A DNA stretch of 44,067 nucleotides from Rhodoferax sp. (GTDB lineage: Bacteria > Pseudomonadota > Gammaproteobacteria > Burkholderiales > Burkholderiaceae_C): contig JAUXWC010000166.1 of assembly GCA_030685025.1 (NCBI GenBank), positions 1 to 44,067 on the forward strand. The letters run 5' to 3'. Every line of letters starts with the position of its first letter. Within the stretch, counting starts at the first letter, position 1. The position numbers were made by a program, and so were the translations under genes. This document shows, one piece after another, positions 15,629 through 24,099 of the stretch. The notes beneath the pieces were generated by a model. The model worked only from the letters and a program-made list of their open reading frames with translations, was not told the DNA's origin and did no database searches.

Positions 15629-16315
15629 TTGAGCGCCTACTACCTCTCCATCCTGAGCGGCGCACTGCTGACCGTGGGAGTGTCGCTGTCGGCCTTGCTG
15701 GTCGCCGTGGCGTTGGGGCTGCTCGGCGCCGCGGCCAAGCTGTCCAGGCGGCGCTACCTGGTGTGGCCCGCCACGCTCTACACCACGGTGATTCGCGGCA
15801 TCCCTGAACTGGTGCTGATGCTGCTGGTGTTTTATGGCGGCAGCATTGGTCTGAACGCGATGATCGAGGCGATGGGCAGCGAGTTCGCCATCAACATCGA
15901 GCCTTTCACGGCCGGCGTGCTGACCTTGGGTTTCATCTACGGCGCTTACATGACCGAAACCTTTCGCGGTGCGATTTTGTCGATCCCGCAAGGCCAGCTA
16001 GAGGCTGCGGCCGCCTTTGGCATGCGCCCCTGGCAAATCCTGCTGCGCATCACCCTGCCACTGATGGTGCGTTATGCCCTGCCCGGCGTCACCAACAACT
16101 GGCTGGTGCTGATCAAGGCCACCGCCGTGGTCAGCCTGATCGGCCTGCAGGAGATGACCTACCTGGCCAAGCAGGCCAGCGCCGCCACGCGTTCGCCGTT
16201 CGCGTTCTTTCTGTTCACGGCGGCGCTGTTCCTGCTCTACACCTGGGCATCGCTGGTGGTGCTCAAGCAGCTCAACCAGCGCTACAGCCTGGGCGTGCGC
16301 CACGGGCGGCTCTGA
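15629..16315 (+). CDS. Amino-acid ABC transporter permease, HisQ-like
   Basis: This 228-residue inner-membrane protein has about five transmembrane helices and the HisMQ-type permease signatures TLYTTVIRGIPELVLMLLVFYGG and the EAA loop (GQLEAAAAFGMRPWQILLRITLPLMVRYALPG). It should pair with the permease encoded next to form the channel. The first usable start is TTG at 15629, since an in-frame TGA lies 9 bases upstream and no ATG follows for some distance; no ribosome binding site is obvious. It ends directly before the ATG of the second permease with no spacer. Confidence 0.92.
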   Translation: MSAYYLSILSGALLTVGVSLSALLVAVALGLLGAAAKLSRRRYLVWPATLYTTVIRGIPELVLMLLVFYGGSIGLNAMIEAMGSEFAINIEPFTAGVLTLGFIYGAYMTETFRGAILSIPQGQLEAAAAFGMRPWQILLRITLPLMVRYALPGVTNNWLVLIKATAVVSLIGLQEMTYLAKQASAATRSPFAFFLFTAALFLLYTWASLVVLKQLNQRYSLGVRHGRL

Positions 16316-17023
16316 ATGAACTGGGAAATCGTCTTTCGCCCCGAGAGCCTGGCCCTGTACGGCGAAGGCGTGCTCACCACCCTGCTGTTGCTGGGCTCGT
16401 CGCTGGCGGTTGGCGCCGTGCTGGCCTTGTTGTTTGCCCTGGCACTGACCGGGCCGAGTCGCCTCTTGCAGCGGTTGGTCGGCGGCTACACCTTTGTCGT
16501 CCGCGGCACGCCCTTGCTGATCCAGGTCTACCTGATCTACTACGGGCTGGGCCAATTGGAGTGGATCCAGGCGCGCTGGGACACGGTCTGGCCCTGGACC
16601 CACTTCAAGGAACCGTTCTTCTGCGCCCTGCTGGCCTTCAGCCTCAACACCGCCGGCTACACCGCGGAAATGCTGGCGGGCGCCATTCGCGAGACCGCCG
16701 CCGGCGAGATCGAAGCCGCGCAGGCGTTTGGCATGAGCCGGGCGCAGGTGATGCTGCACATCGTGCTGCCCGGCGCCCTGCGCCGCACGCTGCCGGCCTA
16801 CAGCAACGAGGTGGTCATGATGTTGCATGGCACCAGCCTGGCCAGCGCCGTGCCGGCGATGTTGGACATCACCGCGGCGGCCAGTCGCATCTACTCGGAC
16901 TTCTACCTGCCCTTCGAGGCCTACCTGGCTGCCGCCGCGCTCTATCTTGTCGGCACCTTCGCGCTGATTGGCCTGTTCAAGCTGGCCGAACGGCACTTCT
17001 GCGCCTACTTGGCGCCGCGCTGA
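16316..17023 (+). CDS. Amino-acid ABC transporter permease, HisM-like
   Basis: This 235-residue inner-membrane protein carries the family signature VVRGTPLLIQVYLIYYGLGQ and an EAA loop (GEIEAAQAFGMSRAQVMLHIVLPGALRRTLPAYSNEVVMM), with about five transmembrane helices. It begins at the base after the stop of the first permease. Together with the binding protein it forms a polar amino-acid uptake system, but the cognate ATP-binding subunit (HisP type) is not encoded here; the next gene is an acyltransferase. The ATPase may be elsewhere in the genome or shared with another importer. Confidence 0.92.
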   Translation: MNWEIVFRPESLALYGEGVLTTLLLLGSSLAVGAVLALLFALALTGPSRLLQRLVGGYTFVVRGTPLLIQVYLIYYGLGQLEWIQARWDTVWPWTHFKEPFFCALLAFSLNTAGYTAEMLAGAIRETAAGEIEAAQAFGMSRAQVMLHIVLPGALRRTLPAYSNEVVMMLHGTSLASAVPAMLDITAAASRIYSDFYLPFEAYLAAAALYLVGTFALIGLFKLAERHFCAYLAPR

Positions 17024-17085
17024 CGCCAGCAGACCGGGGAATGGACCGACAATGCAACACCACGCACCATCGAGGCCCGTCGTCC

Positions 17086-18009
17086 ATGCTTAGCTTTTTG
17101 CCAACGCCCTTGATCGCGCTGATTGCCACCTTGTCGATGGTGCTTAACGCCCTGGTATGGGTGCCCATCCTGTTGCTGGTCGCGCTAATCAAACTGCTCA
17201 TACCCGTCAAGGCGATCCGGCTGCGCATTGATCCGGTCCTGCTGTTCATCGCCGAGGCCTGGATCAGTTGCAACAGTGGCTGGATGGCGCTGACGCAGCG
17301 CACGGTCTGGGACGTGCAGGGCATCGACGATCTGAAGTACCGCAGTTGGTACCTGGTCAACTGCAACCACCAATCCTGGGTCGACATCCTGGTATTGCAG
17401 CACCTGTTTAACCGGCGCATCCCGCTGCTCAAGTTCTTTCTCAAGCACGAACTGATCTGGGTGCCGGTCATGGGCTTGGCGTGGTGGGCGCTGGAGTTCC
17501 CGTTTATGCGCCGCCACGGCGAGGAATACCTCAGGCAGCACCCAGAGATGCGCGGCAAGGACCAGGAAACCACCCGCAAGGCCTGCGAGAAATTCGCCCT
17601 GATACCCACCAGCGTGATGAACTTTCTGGAGGGCACACGATTCACCGCAGCCAAGCACCAGCGTCAAAAATCCACGTACCGCCATCTGCTCAAGCCCAAG
17701 GCGGGCGGCATTGCAATGGCCCTCAACGCCATGGGTGACAAGTTCCAGGCCATTCTGGATGTGACCATCGTTTACCCCGACGGCCCCCCCACCTTTTGGC
17801 ACTTTCTGCAAGGCAAGGTGCAACACATCGTGGTTCGGGCGCGCGCCCTGCCGGTGCCTGGGAAACTCGTCCAAGGCGACTACGCGGGCGACCCCGCGGT
17901 GCGCGAAGCGTTTGGGCAGTGGGTACAGCAGCTCTGGCTGGACAAGGACGCGCAGATTACTGCGCTGCTGAGCGCACCGCTGCCCGCCAAAGCGCCGACC
18001 AGCACCTGA
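17086..18009 (+). CDS. YihG-like lysophospholipid acyltransferase (PlsC family)
   Basis: This 307-residue membrane protein has two N-terminal hydrophobic helices (LIALIATLSMVLNALVWVPILLLVALIKLLI) and a PlsC/LPLAT domain. The catalytic HX4D box is NHQSWVD (residues about 98-104), and the acceptor-binding motif is MNFLEGTRF. The intervening DQETTRKACEKF and C-terminal QKSTYRHLLKPKAGGIAMAL stretches match the YihG subgroup, which acylates lysophosphatidic acid or related lysophospholipids at the inner membrane. The start at 17086 (MLSFLPTPL) puts the first helix at the N-terminus; an in-frame ATG at 17041 would add 15 residues. It stands alone after the ABC permease. Confidence 0.88.
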   Translation: MLSFLPTPLIALIATLSMVLNALVWVPILLLVALIKLLIPVKAIRLRIDPVLLFIAEAWISCNSGWMALTQRTVWDVQGIDDLKYRSWYLVNCNHQSWVDILVLQHLFNRRIPLLKFFLKHELIWVPVMGLAWWALEFPFMRRHGEEYLRQHPEMRGKDQETTRKACEKFALIPTSVMNFLEGTRFTAAKHQRQKSTYRHLLKPKAGGIAMALNAMGDKFQAILDVTIVYPDGPPTFWHFLQGKVQHIVVRARALPVPGKLVQGDYAGDPAVREAFGQWVQQLWLDKDAQITALLSAPLPAKAPTST

Positions 18010-18070
18010 CGCCAGCGGGCCGCGACGGTCCACGATGGCGGGCGCGGGGCCGGACTGCCCCATCAGTCAA

Positions 18071-18084
18071 GGTGAATATTCACC
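18071..18084. promoter_or_regulatory. 14-bp perfect palindrome, probable operator
   Basis: GGTGAATATTCACC is a perfect palindrome in the gap between the acyltransferase and the SDR gene, about 118 bases before the SDR start. Perfect palindromes of this kind are typical binding sites for TetR- or GntR-type repressors, but no such regulator gene is nearby and a promoter could not be placed with certainty. Confidence 0.4.
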
Positions 18085-18201
18085 AAGATGCAGGTCTGAT
18101 ACCGGTTTTCTCGACCGTCTTTTTGCGGGAGAATGAACCGTTGGATGCCGGTGCATGGCAGCGTCGGCGGTGACTTCGTGGCCCCTTCAAACAAAAATAC
18201 C

Positions 18202-18963
18202 ATGCGTGTCAATGGAAAATCGATCATCGTGACCGGTGCCGGTGGTGGCATCGGCGAAGGCATCGCCAAGCGGCTCGCCAGCGAAGGCGCGCAGATCATC
18301 GTCAACGACCTCAATGCCCCGGCCGGCCAAAAAGTCACCCGAGAAATCCTGGCAGCCGGCGGTCGGGCCTCGTTCTTCCAGGCCGATGTCACCCAGTCCG
18401 ATCAGGTCCACGCCTTGGTTGGCGCTGCGGTGCAACGCCACGGCGTGCTCGACGTGATGGTCAACAACGCCGGCTGGACACACCGCAACCGCCCGGCCCT
18501 GGAAGTGAGCGAGGAAGACTTCGACCGCTGTTACGCCGTCAACGTCAAAAGCATCTACCTCGCCACGATTCACGCCACGCCGGTGTTTCGCAGCCAGGGT
18601 GGCGGCAGCTTCATCAACATTGCGTCCACGGCCGGCATCCGGCCCCGGCCAGGATTGACCTGGTACAACGGCTCCAAGGGCGCCGTGATCGTGACCTCCA
18701 AGTCACTCGCCTCGGAGCTCGGCCCCGACAACATCCGCGTCAACTGCGTCAACCCGGTGTTCAACCCCGACACCGGGCTGTCGGTCGAGTTCGCCGGTGG
18801 ACCGCTCGACGACGCCCGGCGCGCCAAGTTCCTGTCGGGCATCCCGCTGGGCCGGTTCTCCACCGCTCTGGACGTGGCCAACGCTGTGCTGTATCTGGCC
18901 AGCGACGAAGCCGCTTTCATCAGCGGTGTGTGCATCGAGGTCGATGGTGCGCGCTGTGTCTGA
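18202..18963 (+). CDS. Short-chain dehydrogenase/reductase (FabG-like)
   Basis: This 253-residue protein is a classical SDR: cofactor loop TGAGGGIGEG (residues about 12-21), the acidic residue NDL after beta-2 (suggesting NAD preference), the NNAG motif, catalytic Ser in NIASTAGIRPRPG, and the catalytic Y-x-x-x-K in WYNGSKGAV. The C-terminal ALDVANAVLYLASDEAAFISG and VDGARCV are usual in this family. Such enzymes oxidise or reduce alcohol/ketone groups; the substrate is not predictable. The start at 18202 (MRVNGKSIIVTG) puts beta-1 at the N-terminus; a longer in-frame start at 18133 would add a non-homologous tail. A response regulator gene follows after 9 bases. Confidence 0.9.
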   Translation: MRVNGKSIIVTGAGGGIGEGIAKRLASEGAQIIVNDLNAPAGQKVTREILAAGGRASFFQADVTQSDQVHALVGAAVQRHGVLDVMVNNAGWTHRNRPALEVSEEDFDRCYAVNVKSIYLATIHATPVFRSQGGGSFINIASTAGIRPRPGLTWYNGSKGAVIVTSKSLASELGPDNIRVNCVNPVFNPDTGLSVEFAGGPLDDARRAKFLSGIPLGRFSTALDVANAVLYLASDEAAFISGVCIEVDGARCV

Positions 18964-18972
18964 GGCCGTGCC

Positions 18973-19626
18973 ATGAAGATCCTGGTGGTGGACGATCACG
19001 CGCTGGTGCGCGAGGGCCTGCGCCAGGTGCTTCGGGGTCTTGACGAAGGACTGGAGGTGCTCGACGCGCCAGATTGCCGCCGCGCGTTCGTCCTGGCCGA
19101 GCTTCACCCCGACCTGGATGTGGTGCTGCTGGACTACCACCTGCCCGACATGAATGGCCTGGCTGCGCTGGACTATTTCGCGCAACACCATCCCGAACTG
19201 CCGATCATCATCCTGTCCGGGTCGGCTAGTCCGCAGACCATGCGCCGCGTGATGGACCGTGGCGCGGCCGGCTTCGTCACCAAGTCTGGCCTCAGCAGCG
19301 AACTGCTGTCGGTGGTCACGCTGGTGATGGCCGGCGGTATCTATACACCTCCCGACTGCGCAGCCGACACCGGCGCGGCGCCACTGCAGGGCAGCGGCGC
19401 GGGCGGACAGGCGCCGGCCTTGCTGACCCGACGCCAGGAACTGGTCTTGCTTGAACTCCTGGACGGTCTCACCAACCGCCAGATCAGCGTCAAGCTGCAT
19501 CTGTCCGAAGAGACCGTCAAGAACCACGTCACCGCGATACTGCGCCGCTTCGACGTGCAGACCCGCACGCAGGCGGTGCTGGCGGCGGAGCGGCATGGCT
19601 ACGTGGCGGGTGGGCGGTCGGACTGA
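18973..19626 (+). CDS. NarL/FixJ-type response regulator (REC + LuxR HTH)
   Basis: This 217-residue protein has a receiver domain (VVDDHALVREGLRQVL; phospho-acceptor Asp54 in LLDYHLPDMNG; conserved Lys in FVTKSG). It also has a C-terminal LuxR-type helix-turn-helix (LTRRQELVLLELLDGLTNRQISVKLHLSEETVKNHVTAILRRF). It is a DNA-binding response regulator. It begins 9 bases after the SDR gene and may be cotranscribed with it. The nearest histidine kinase is the hybrid kinase at 21194-23143 on the opposite strand, separated by repeats and a PIN gene; pairing between the two is inference. Confidence 0.93.
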   Translation: MKILVVDDHALVREGLRQVLRGLDEGLEVLDAPDCRRAFVLAELHPDLDVVLLDYHLPDMNGLAALDYFAQHHPELPIIILSGSASPQTMRRVMDRGAAGFVTKSGLSSELLSVVTLVMAGGIYTPPDCAADTGAAPLQGSGAGGQAPALLTRRQELVLLELLDGLTNRQISVKLHLSEETVKNHVTAILRRFDVQTRTQAVLAAERHGYVAGGRSD

Positions 19627-19681
19627 GTTGTTTCTGGTTTCTGGTTTCTGCTGGTGTTGACTGGAGCGATGTGTTCTGCTG

Positions 19682-20072
19682 CACTCCCCCAGCCCCTCTC
19701 CCGCCCCGCCGGGCGGAAGAGGGGAGCCTCATTTTGTTTTTGGTGTCGGCCAACGCGTTCACGGCGCAACCGTCGCGACGGCTGCCGCTCGGCAAGATGG
19801 GTCGCGACCGGTCGTAACGAATTCCAACAACTGAGCACACCCGCCGACTGGCCGCTACGCGCCAGCGACGAGGCCCGAGGCACGAGTCGGAGGCAGCGGC
19901 AGAATACACCTCGAACCACCGAAACTGCCTCCGGCGCTCGGAATTCGCACCCTGAGTTCTTGCCGAGCCAACGACGATTTCAACGGCTCCCGGTTCACCC
20001 AGTGCCGGTTCGCGCGGTCAGATGAGGCCCCCCTCTTCCGCCCGGCGGGGCGGGAGAGGGGCTGGGGGAGTG
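19682..20072. mobile_element. MITE-like element, copy A (complete)
   Basis: This 391-bp element has terminal inverted repeats of 51 bp (19682-19732 and 20022-20072) that differ at one position. Each terminus can also fold on itself (CCCCTCT-C-CCGCC against GGCGG-A-AGAGGGG). The interior is homologous in reverse orientation to 29541-29816 (ACGCGTTCACGGCGC, GGCAAGATGGGTC, CTCCGGCGCTCGGAA, CCCTGAGTTC). No transposase is encoded; small open frames inside are not conserved and are not called. The rest of the gap 19627-20181 holds nothing else recognisable. Confidence 0.85.
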
Positions 20073-20181
20073 AGTGGGAAAAATACAACCCGGTAAAGGG
20101 GAGTCAGGTATTCAGACCGAGTCCGGCGCGATAAATCGGGAAGAGGTTTAGATTTTTGCGAAGGCCCACTCGACAAATGGA

Positions 20182-20742
20182 TCAGGTCTCGCTTCGCAAC
20201 AAAGTACTGCGCAGGACAGTGTCTGCGAACAGCATAGGGCCGTGCGCATGAGCGACGAACTCGGATGGTGTGACGGGTTCCACTCCGCTCGCAGCAAGGA
20301 CCTTTGATCGCCGAGAGAGGATGGTGCGGAAGTCTACCGTGACAAAGAAGTGAACACGGTTGCGCGCTGCCACGAAGACGTGTGACCGATCATTTTCGTC
20401 CGGCAGAACTGCGATCAAACGATTCCAGAGCATTCGGGAGGGGTTCGCGGTTCCATAGCCTGCGGAGCCGCACCGCGTAAGACCGCCAACATTAGGGACA
20501 GGAATCGATAGTAGGGTCGATAGCAACGCTTGATGCGGGCTCCGATATTGCTCAGGGATTGCGGCGATTTCCTGATCGACAACAGCAGAGCGCAGAAGAT
20601 CGATTGTTTCCATCTGGTACGCGGACATGATTGCTTCGAAAGCAAGTTTTTCACATGCCTGCAATTCACCTTTTACATAGCCACTGATTACGCAGGTGTC
20701 CAAATACGCGCTCTGGGCGACACGAATGGAACGTGGCGTCAT
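20182..20742 (-). CDS. PIN-domain protein, orphan, possible ribonuclease
   Basis: This 186-residue protein has the outline of a PIN-domain nuclease: an N-terminal strand with acidic residue (AYLDTCVISGYVKGEL), a helical middle with DQEIAAIPEQY, and late acidic/strand elements (NDRSHVFVAARNRVHFFVTVDFRTIL) like the D-x-x-hh-x-AA...hhVT-x-D core of VapC-type enzymes. No antitoxin-like small gene adjoins it, and no good ribosome binding site precedes the ATG. Its base composition looks markedly less G+C-rich than the surroundings. It lies between two copies of the MITE-like element, which suggests acquisition by transfer. An active nuclease is plausible but unproven. Confidence 0.75.
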   Translation of the reverse strand: MTPRSIRVAQSAYLDTCVISGYVKGELQACEKLAFEAIMSAYQMETIDLLRSAVVDQEIAAIPEQYRSPHQALLSTLLSIPVPNVGGLTRCGSAGYGTANPSRMLWNRLIAVLPDENDRSHVFVAARNRVHFFVTVDFRTILSRRSKVLAASGVEPVTPSEFVAHAHGPMLFADTVLRSTLLRSET

Positions 20743-20883
20743 GACAATTCTTAGAGAGGACTAGATCGGGGGGTGCTCATGCAAGCCAGTCTATCCGAAC
20801 TGACAAGCCCCAAGATGTGCATCGTCGGTAACCAGCAGTGAGCTAAATCGGATCACCACACTTGGTTGGCAGTCTGTAACAAC

Positions 20884-21152
20884 GCGGTCGTAGCTGATTT
20901 GTGTAGCTGTGGCACACCACTGGCTGGCCTCGGCGCGCCAGCAACGAGCCAAATAGGGCACGTCACTTCAAACCCCCGGACCCGGGAACCCCGAACAACC
21001 AAGTCACCCTCCGGCGCTCGGAACTTGTGCCCTGAGTTCCTGCCGCGCCAACCCCGACTTCAACAGCTCCCGGTTTGCCCGGTGCCAAGTCACGCGGTCA
21101 AATGAGGCTCCCCTCTTCCGCCCGGCGGGGCGGGAGAGGGGCTGGGGGAGTG
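20884..21152. mobile_element. MITE-like element, copy C (left end missing)
   Basis: The right terminus (21102-21152) is identical to the right terminus of the copy at 29490-29867. The interior (CTCCGGCGCTCGGAA, CCCTGAGTTCCTGCC, CACGCGGTCAAATGAGG) matches copy A in the same orientation, and homology is recognisable back to about 20884 (CGGTCGTAGCTG). The left inverted repeat and the first part of the interior are absent, so this copy is truncated. The remainder of the gap 20743-21193 shows no gene. Confidence 0.75.
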
Positions 21153-21193
21153 AGTGGGGAAAATGCAACCCAGCAACCCAGCAAACCAACCAA

Positions 21194-23143
21194 CTACCCC
21201 CCCTCCCCCCGAACCGGAGCATCCTTGTCCACCAGCTTGCGCAACAGGCTGCGCAGCTTGGCTGGGCGCACCGGCTTGTGCAACAGGGTCAAGCCCGCCT
21301 GCCGGGCTGCCTGCATCAATTGAGGATCGGTGTTGCCGCTCATCAGGCAGGCCGGAACCGAACTGCCGAGCGAGAGGCGCAGGCGGCGCACCGTCTCGAT
21401 ACCATGCTCCGCGTCGCGCAGGCGATAGTCGCTGACGATCACACTTGGCCGCCATCCGCCGGCCACCAGCGCCAGGGCAGCCTCCAGGCCGTCGGCATGA
21501 CGCGCCTCGCAGCCCCAGGATTGCAGCAGCCCGGTCAGGCCCTCACTGGCGAGCGCGTCATCCTCGACCACCATCACCGCCAGCCCATCAAACCGATCCA
21601 TGGTCAATGCCGGGCTTGCTGGCAGCGCAAGGTGGCTCGCATCAGGGCGGGCCACCTTCGGCACTTCGATGGTGAAGCGGGTACCGCAGCCCAGGCCCGA
21701 ACGCAGATGCAGACGGTGGCCCAGCAGTCGGGCGGTGCGCTTGACGATGTTGAGCCCCAGCCCCAGTCCCTGCTCGCGGTTGCGCTGCGGGTTGCCAACC
21801 TGAAAAAACTCCTTGAACACGTCGGCGTGATGTTCCGGCGCGATGCCGATGCCGCTGTCCCACACCTCAATGCGCACCAGACGCCCGTCGCCCCATGATC
21901 GGCACGACACCAGCACGGTGCCCCGCGCGGTGTAGCGGATGGCGTTGCCAACCAGGTTGAGCAGGATCCGATGCAGTAGCGACGGGTCGCTCATGATCCA
22001 CGCGTCACTGGGTCGGACCCGAAGACGCAGTCCCTTGTCAGCGGCAGTGACCGCCAGCGCGCTGCGCAGCATGTCAAACAGTTCATTGACGGCGGTGGGC
22101 CGCGTTCTGATCCTGACCGACTCGGCCTCCAGCCGTGACACGTCCAGCAGGGCGTCAAGCAGGTTCTGCATCGCCAGCACCGATTCGTCCAGATTGCCGA
22201 TCAGTTGGCGGGTCGCTTGATCCAGCGGCAACTGTGACAGACGGGCCACGAACATGCCCAAGGCGTGCAGCGGCTGGCGCAGGTCATGGCTGGCAGCGGC
22301 GATGAAGCTGGACTTGGCTTGGGTGGCCGCTTCGGCCTCCTCCTTCTTCTCGCGCAGCTCGAAGGTCGCCGCCGCAATGCGCCGGCTCAACTCTTCACGG
22401 CCAGACTCCAGGCGCGCGGCCATCTGATTGAGGCCCCGCTGGACTTCATGCAAGGGGTCGCTCTGCAGCACCGGCCCGCGCACAAACATTTCGCCGCGTC
22501 CAATGCGCTCGATCATGGATGCCATCCGCAGCACCGGCTGATTGACGCTGCGTGCCAGGCGGATGGCCAGCCAGCCACCAAGCAGAAGCCCACCCAAGGT
22601 CACCAGCAGGCCCAGCCACAGCATGTCGCGCTCGCGCTGCAGCACGCTGTCGCGCGAGAACTCCATCACCACATGCCCCAGGGGCGCGGCCTCACCGGCC
22701 GACTCGGGGCGCGGCCGCTCGAACAGGTCTTCCAGCTTGACCTGGGTCGCGCGCACCGGCTGCACCAATAGGTCCGAGCCCCGCGAGGGCAGACCAAGCG
22801 CCGCCTCTTCCATGCCCAAGGTGGGCATGGCGGCCGACTCAAACATACCGCCGCGAGCGAGCACCTGACCGCCCACGTCGACGATCTGCACCGCACGCAC
22901 TTCCGGTTGGCGCATGGCACCACCCACAATGGCCTGCAAGCTGGCGGCGTTGGCGCTGAACAGGCCGAATTCGCTGGCCGCCGCCATTTGCCGAATCAAC
23001 GAGCGGGCACGCTGATCGTGCGCCTCGGCAATGTCCACCGCGCGGCCACGCAACAACACCGCAGCCAACACCAGTGCCACCAGGGTGACCGGCAAGAGCG
23101 CGGCCACCAGCATGCGGCTGCGGATGTCAAAAGCCACCGTCAT
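21194..23143 (-). CDS. Hybrid sensor histidine kinase with C-terminal receiver
   Basis: This 649-residue inner-membrane protein has a transmembrane helix at residues 11-31 and a periplasmic sensor region of about 140 residues. A second helix (about 174-196) leads into HAMP (about 197-250, RLARSVNQPVLRMASMIERIG), a coiled coil, then HisKA (SSFIAAASHDLRQPLHALGMF, His286). The HATPase_c domain has the N box NLVGNAIRYT and G boxes DSGIGIAPE and GLGLGLNIV. A receiver domain (VMVVEDDALASEGL, VIVSDYRLRD) ends the protein. It should autophosphorylate and relay to its own receiver and a partner regulator. Its start overlaps the upstream binding-protein gene by 4 bases, so the binding protein is its likely ligand-sensing partner. 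Confidence 0.94.
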   Translation of the reverse strand: MTVAFDIRSRMLVAALLPVTLVALVLAAVLLRGRAVDIAEAHDQRARSLIRQMAAASEFGLFSANAASLQAIVGGAMRQPEVRAVQIVDVGGQVLARGGMFESAAMPTLGMEEAALGLPSRGSDLLVQPVRATQVKLEDLFERPRPESAGEAAPLGHVVMEFSRDSVLQRERDMLWLGLLVTLGGLLLGGWLAIRLARSVNQPVLRMASMIERIGRGEMFVRGPVLQSDPLHEVQRGLNQMAARLESGREELSRRIAAATFELREKKEEAEAATQAKSSFIAAASHDLRQPLHALGMFVARLSQLPLDQATRQLIGNLDESVLAMQNLLDALLDVSRLEAESVRIRTRPTAVNELFDMLRSALAVTAADKGLRLRVRPSDAWIMSDPSLLHRILLNLVGNAIRYTARGTVLVSCRSWGDGRLVRIEVWDSGIGIAPEHHADVFKEFFQVGNPQRNREQGLGLGLNIVKRTARLLGHRLHLRSGLGCGTRFTIEVPKVARPDASHLALPASPALTMDRFDGLAVMVVEDDALASEGLTGLLQSWGCEARHADGLEAALALVAGGWRPSVIVSDYRLRDAEHGIETVRRLRLSLGSSVPACLMSGNTDPQLMQAARQAGLTLLHKPVRPAKLRSLLRKLVDKDAPVRGEGG

Positions 23144-24099
23144 GGTGCTCGCTCCAGCAAACGAAGGCGCGCCGCCAAAGCGACCGGGTCCAGCGACAGG
23201 GCCAGCGCATGGGCCACCGGCACGTTGACGCTAACCTCGAACTCCCTTGAGTACAGCGGCGCGCTTGGCAGCGCACGACCTTGCAGCACCGCACGCGCCA
23301 GACCCCCCGCCTGCTGTCCGATCTGAGCCGGCGTCACATGGACCGCAGCCAGCGCGCCGGCCCTGACGTAGGCCGGCGAGAACGCCACCATGGGTATCCC
23401 GGCTCGAATCGAAGTCATCAGGATGTTCTGAATCGTGCCGCCGTGGTAGATCTGCGGGTCCGCCAGCGCAAGCAGAACGTCCGACTCGTCCAGCACCTTC
23501 CTGAGGGCCGGGAACAGGGGCTCGGCTGGTCCGACCCGAGCCGACACCACACGCAAGCCCCGGCTGGCTGCCGCGCCGTCCAGCGCCGCCTGCTGGGCGA
23601 CCGAGGACTCACCCCAGAGCACGCCAATGCGCTTGGCCCGCGGCAGTGTCAGGCGCACCAGTTCGAGCTGGCGCGACAGCGGTTGATCGAGGTAGATGGC
23701 CGAGAAGTGACTTGACGCCTTGCGACCGGTCTCAAGCAGGATGCGCTCGAAACTGGCGCGAGGCAGCAAGGTGCACAACACCGGCACGCCGTCGCCAATC
23801 TGCGCCAGCGCAGTCGCCGCACGCACGCCCAGGGCCACGTACAGCTTAGGTAGGGTTGATTCCGCCGTCGCGAGCTCGGCCACCGTGGTGCGCCGCACCT
23901 CGCTGCCCGGCACGCCACCTCGTTCCAACTCCGTCACCAGGGCGTCAGCCAGTTCCACATAGGCAGGGCTGAGCTCGCTGCTGACCAGCACCACGCTGGG
24001 CTCGGCCGCGCGCGCGCCGGCCATCGCCAGCAACAGGCAAGACCAGGCGATCAGGCAACGCAGGCAAGCAGGCACACGCGCCCCGTCAATGCTGGACAC
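23140..24099 (-). CDS. Periplasmic ABC-type substrate-binding protein (PF04392-like), likely sensor partner
   Basis: This 319-residue protein has a signal peptide (CLIAWSCLLLAMAGARAAEPS) and the fold of the ABC_sub_bind family: VVLVSSELSPAYVELADALV, LYVALGVRAATALAQ, PRAKRIGVLWGESSVAQ, LFPALRKVLDESDVLLALADPQIY and NILMTSIRAGIPMVAFSPAYVRAGAL. The start is a GTG at 24099 lying inside the end of the receptor gene (14-base overlap). No permease or ATPase adjoins it; instead it sits between a TonB-dependent receptor and a histidine kinase. This arrangement suggests a role as periplasmic ligand sensor for the kinase rather than as transport component; that role is inference. Confidence 0.85.
   Translation of the reverse strand: MSSIDGARVPACLRCLIAWSCLLLAMAGARAAEPSVVLVSSELSPAYVELADALVTELERGGVPGSEVRRTTVAELATAESTLPKLYVALGVRAATALAQIGDGVPVLCTLLPRASFERILLETGRKASSHFSAIYLDQPLSRQLELVRLTLPRAKRIGVLWGESSVAQQAALDGAAASRGLRVVSARVGPAEPLFPALRKVLDESDVLLALADPQIYHGGTIQNILMTSIRAGIPMVAFSPAYVRAGALAAVHVTPAQIGQQAGGLARAVLQGRALPSAPLYSREFEVSVNVPVAHALALSLDPVALAARLRLLERAP

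Noticed and set aside
19654-20088. Short open frames within the MITE-like copies
   Set aside because: They repeat because the DNA repeats; they read through the inverted termini on both strands and show no codon preference or family match.
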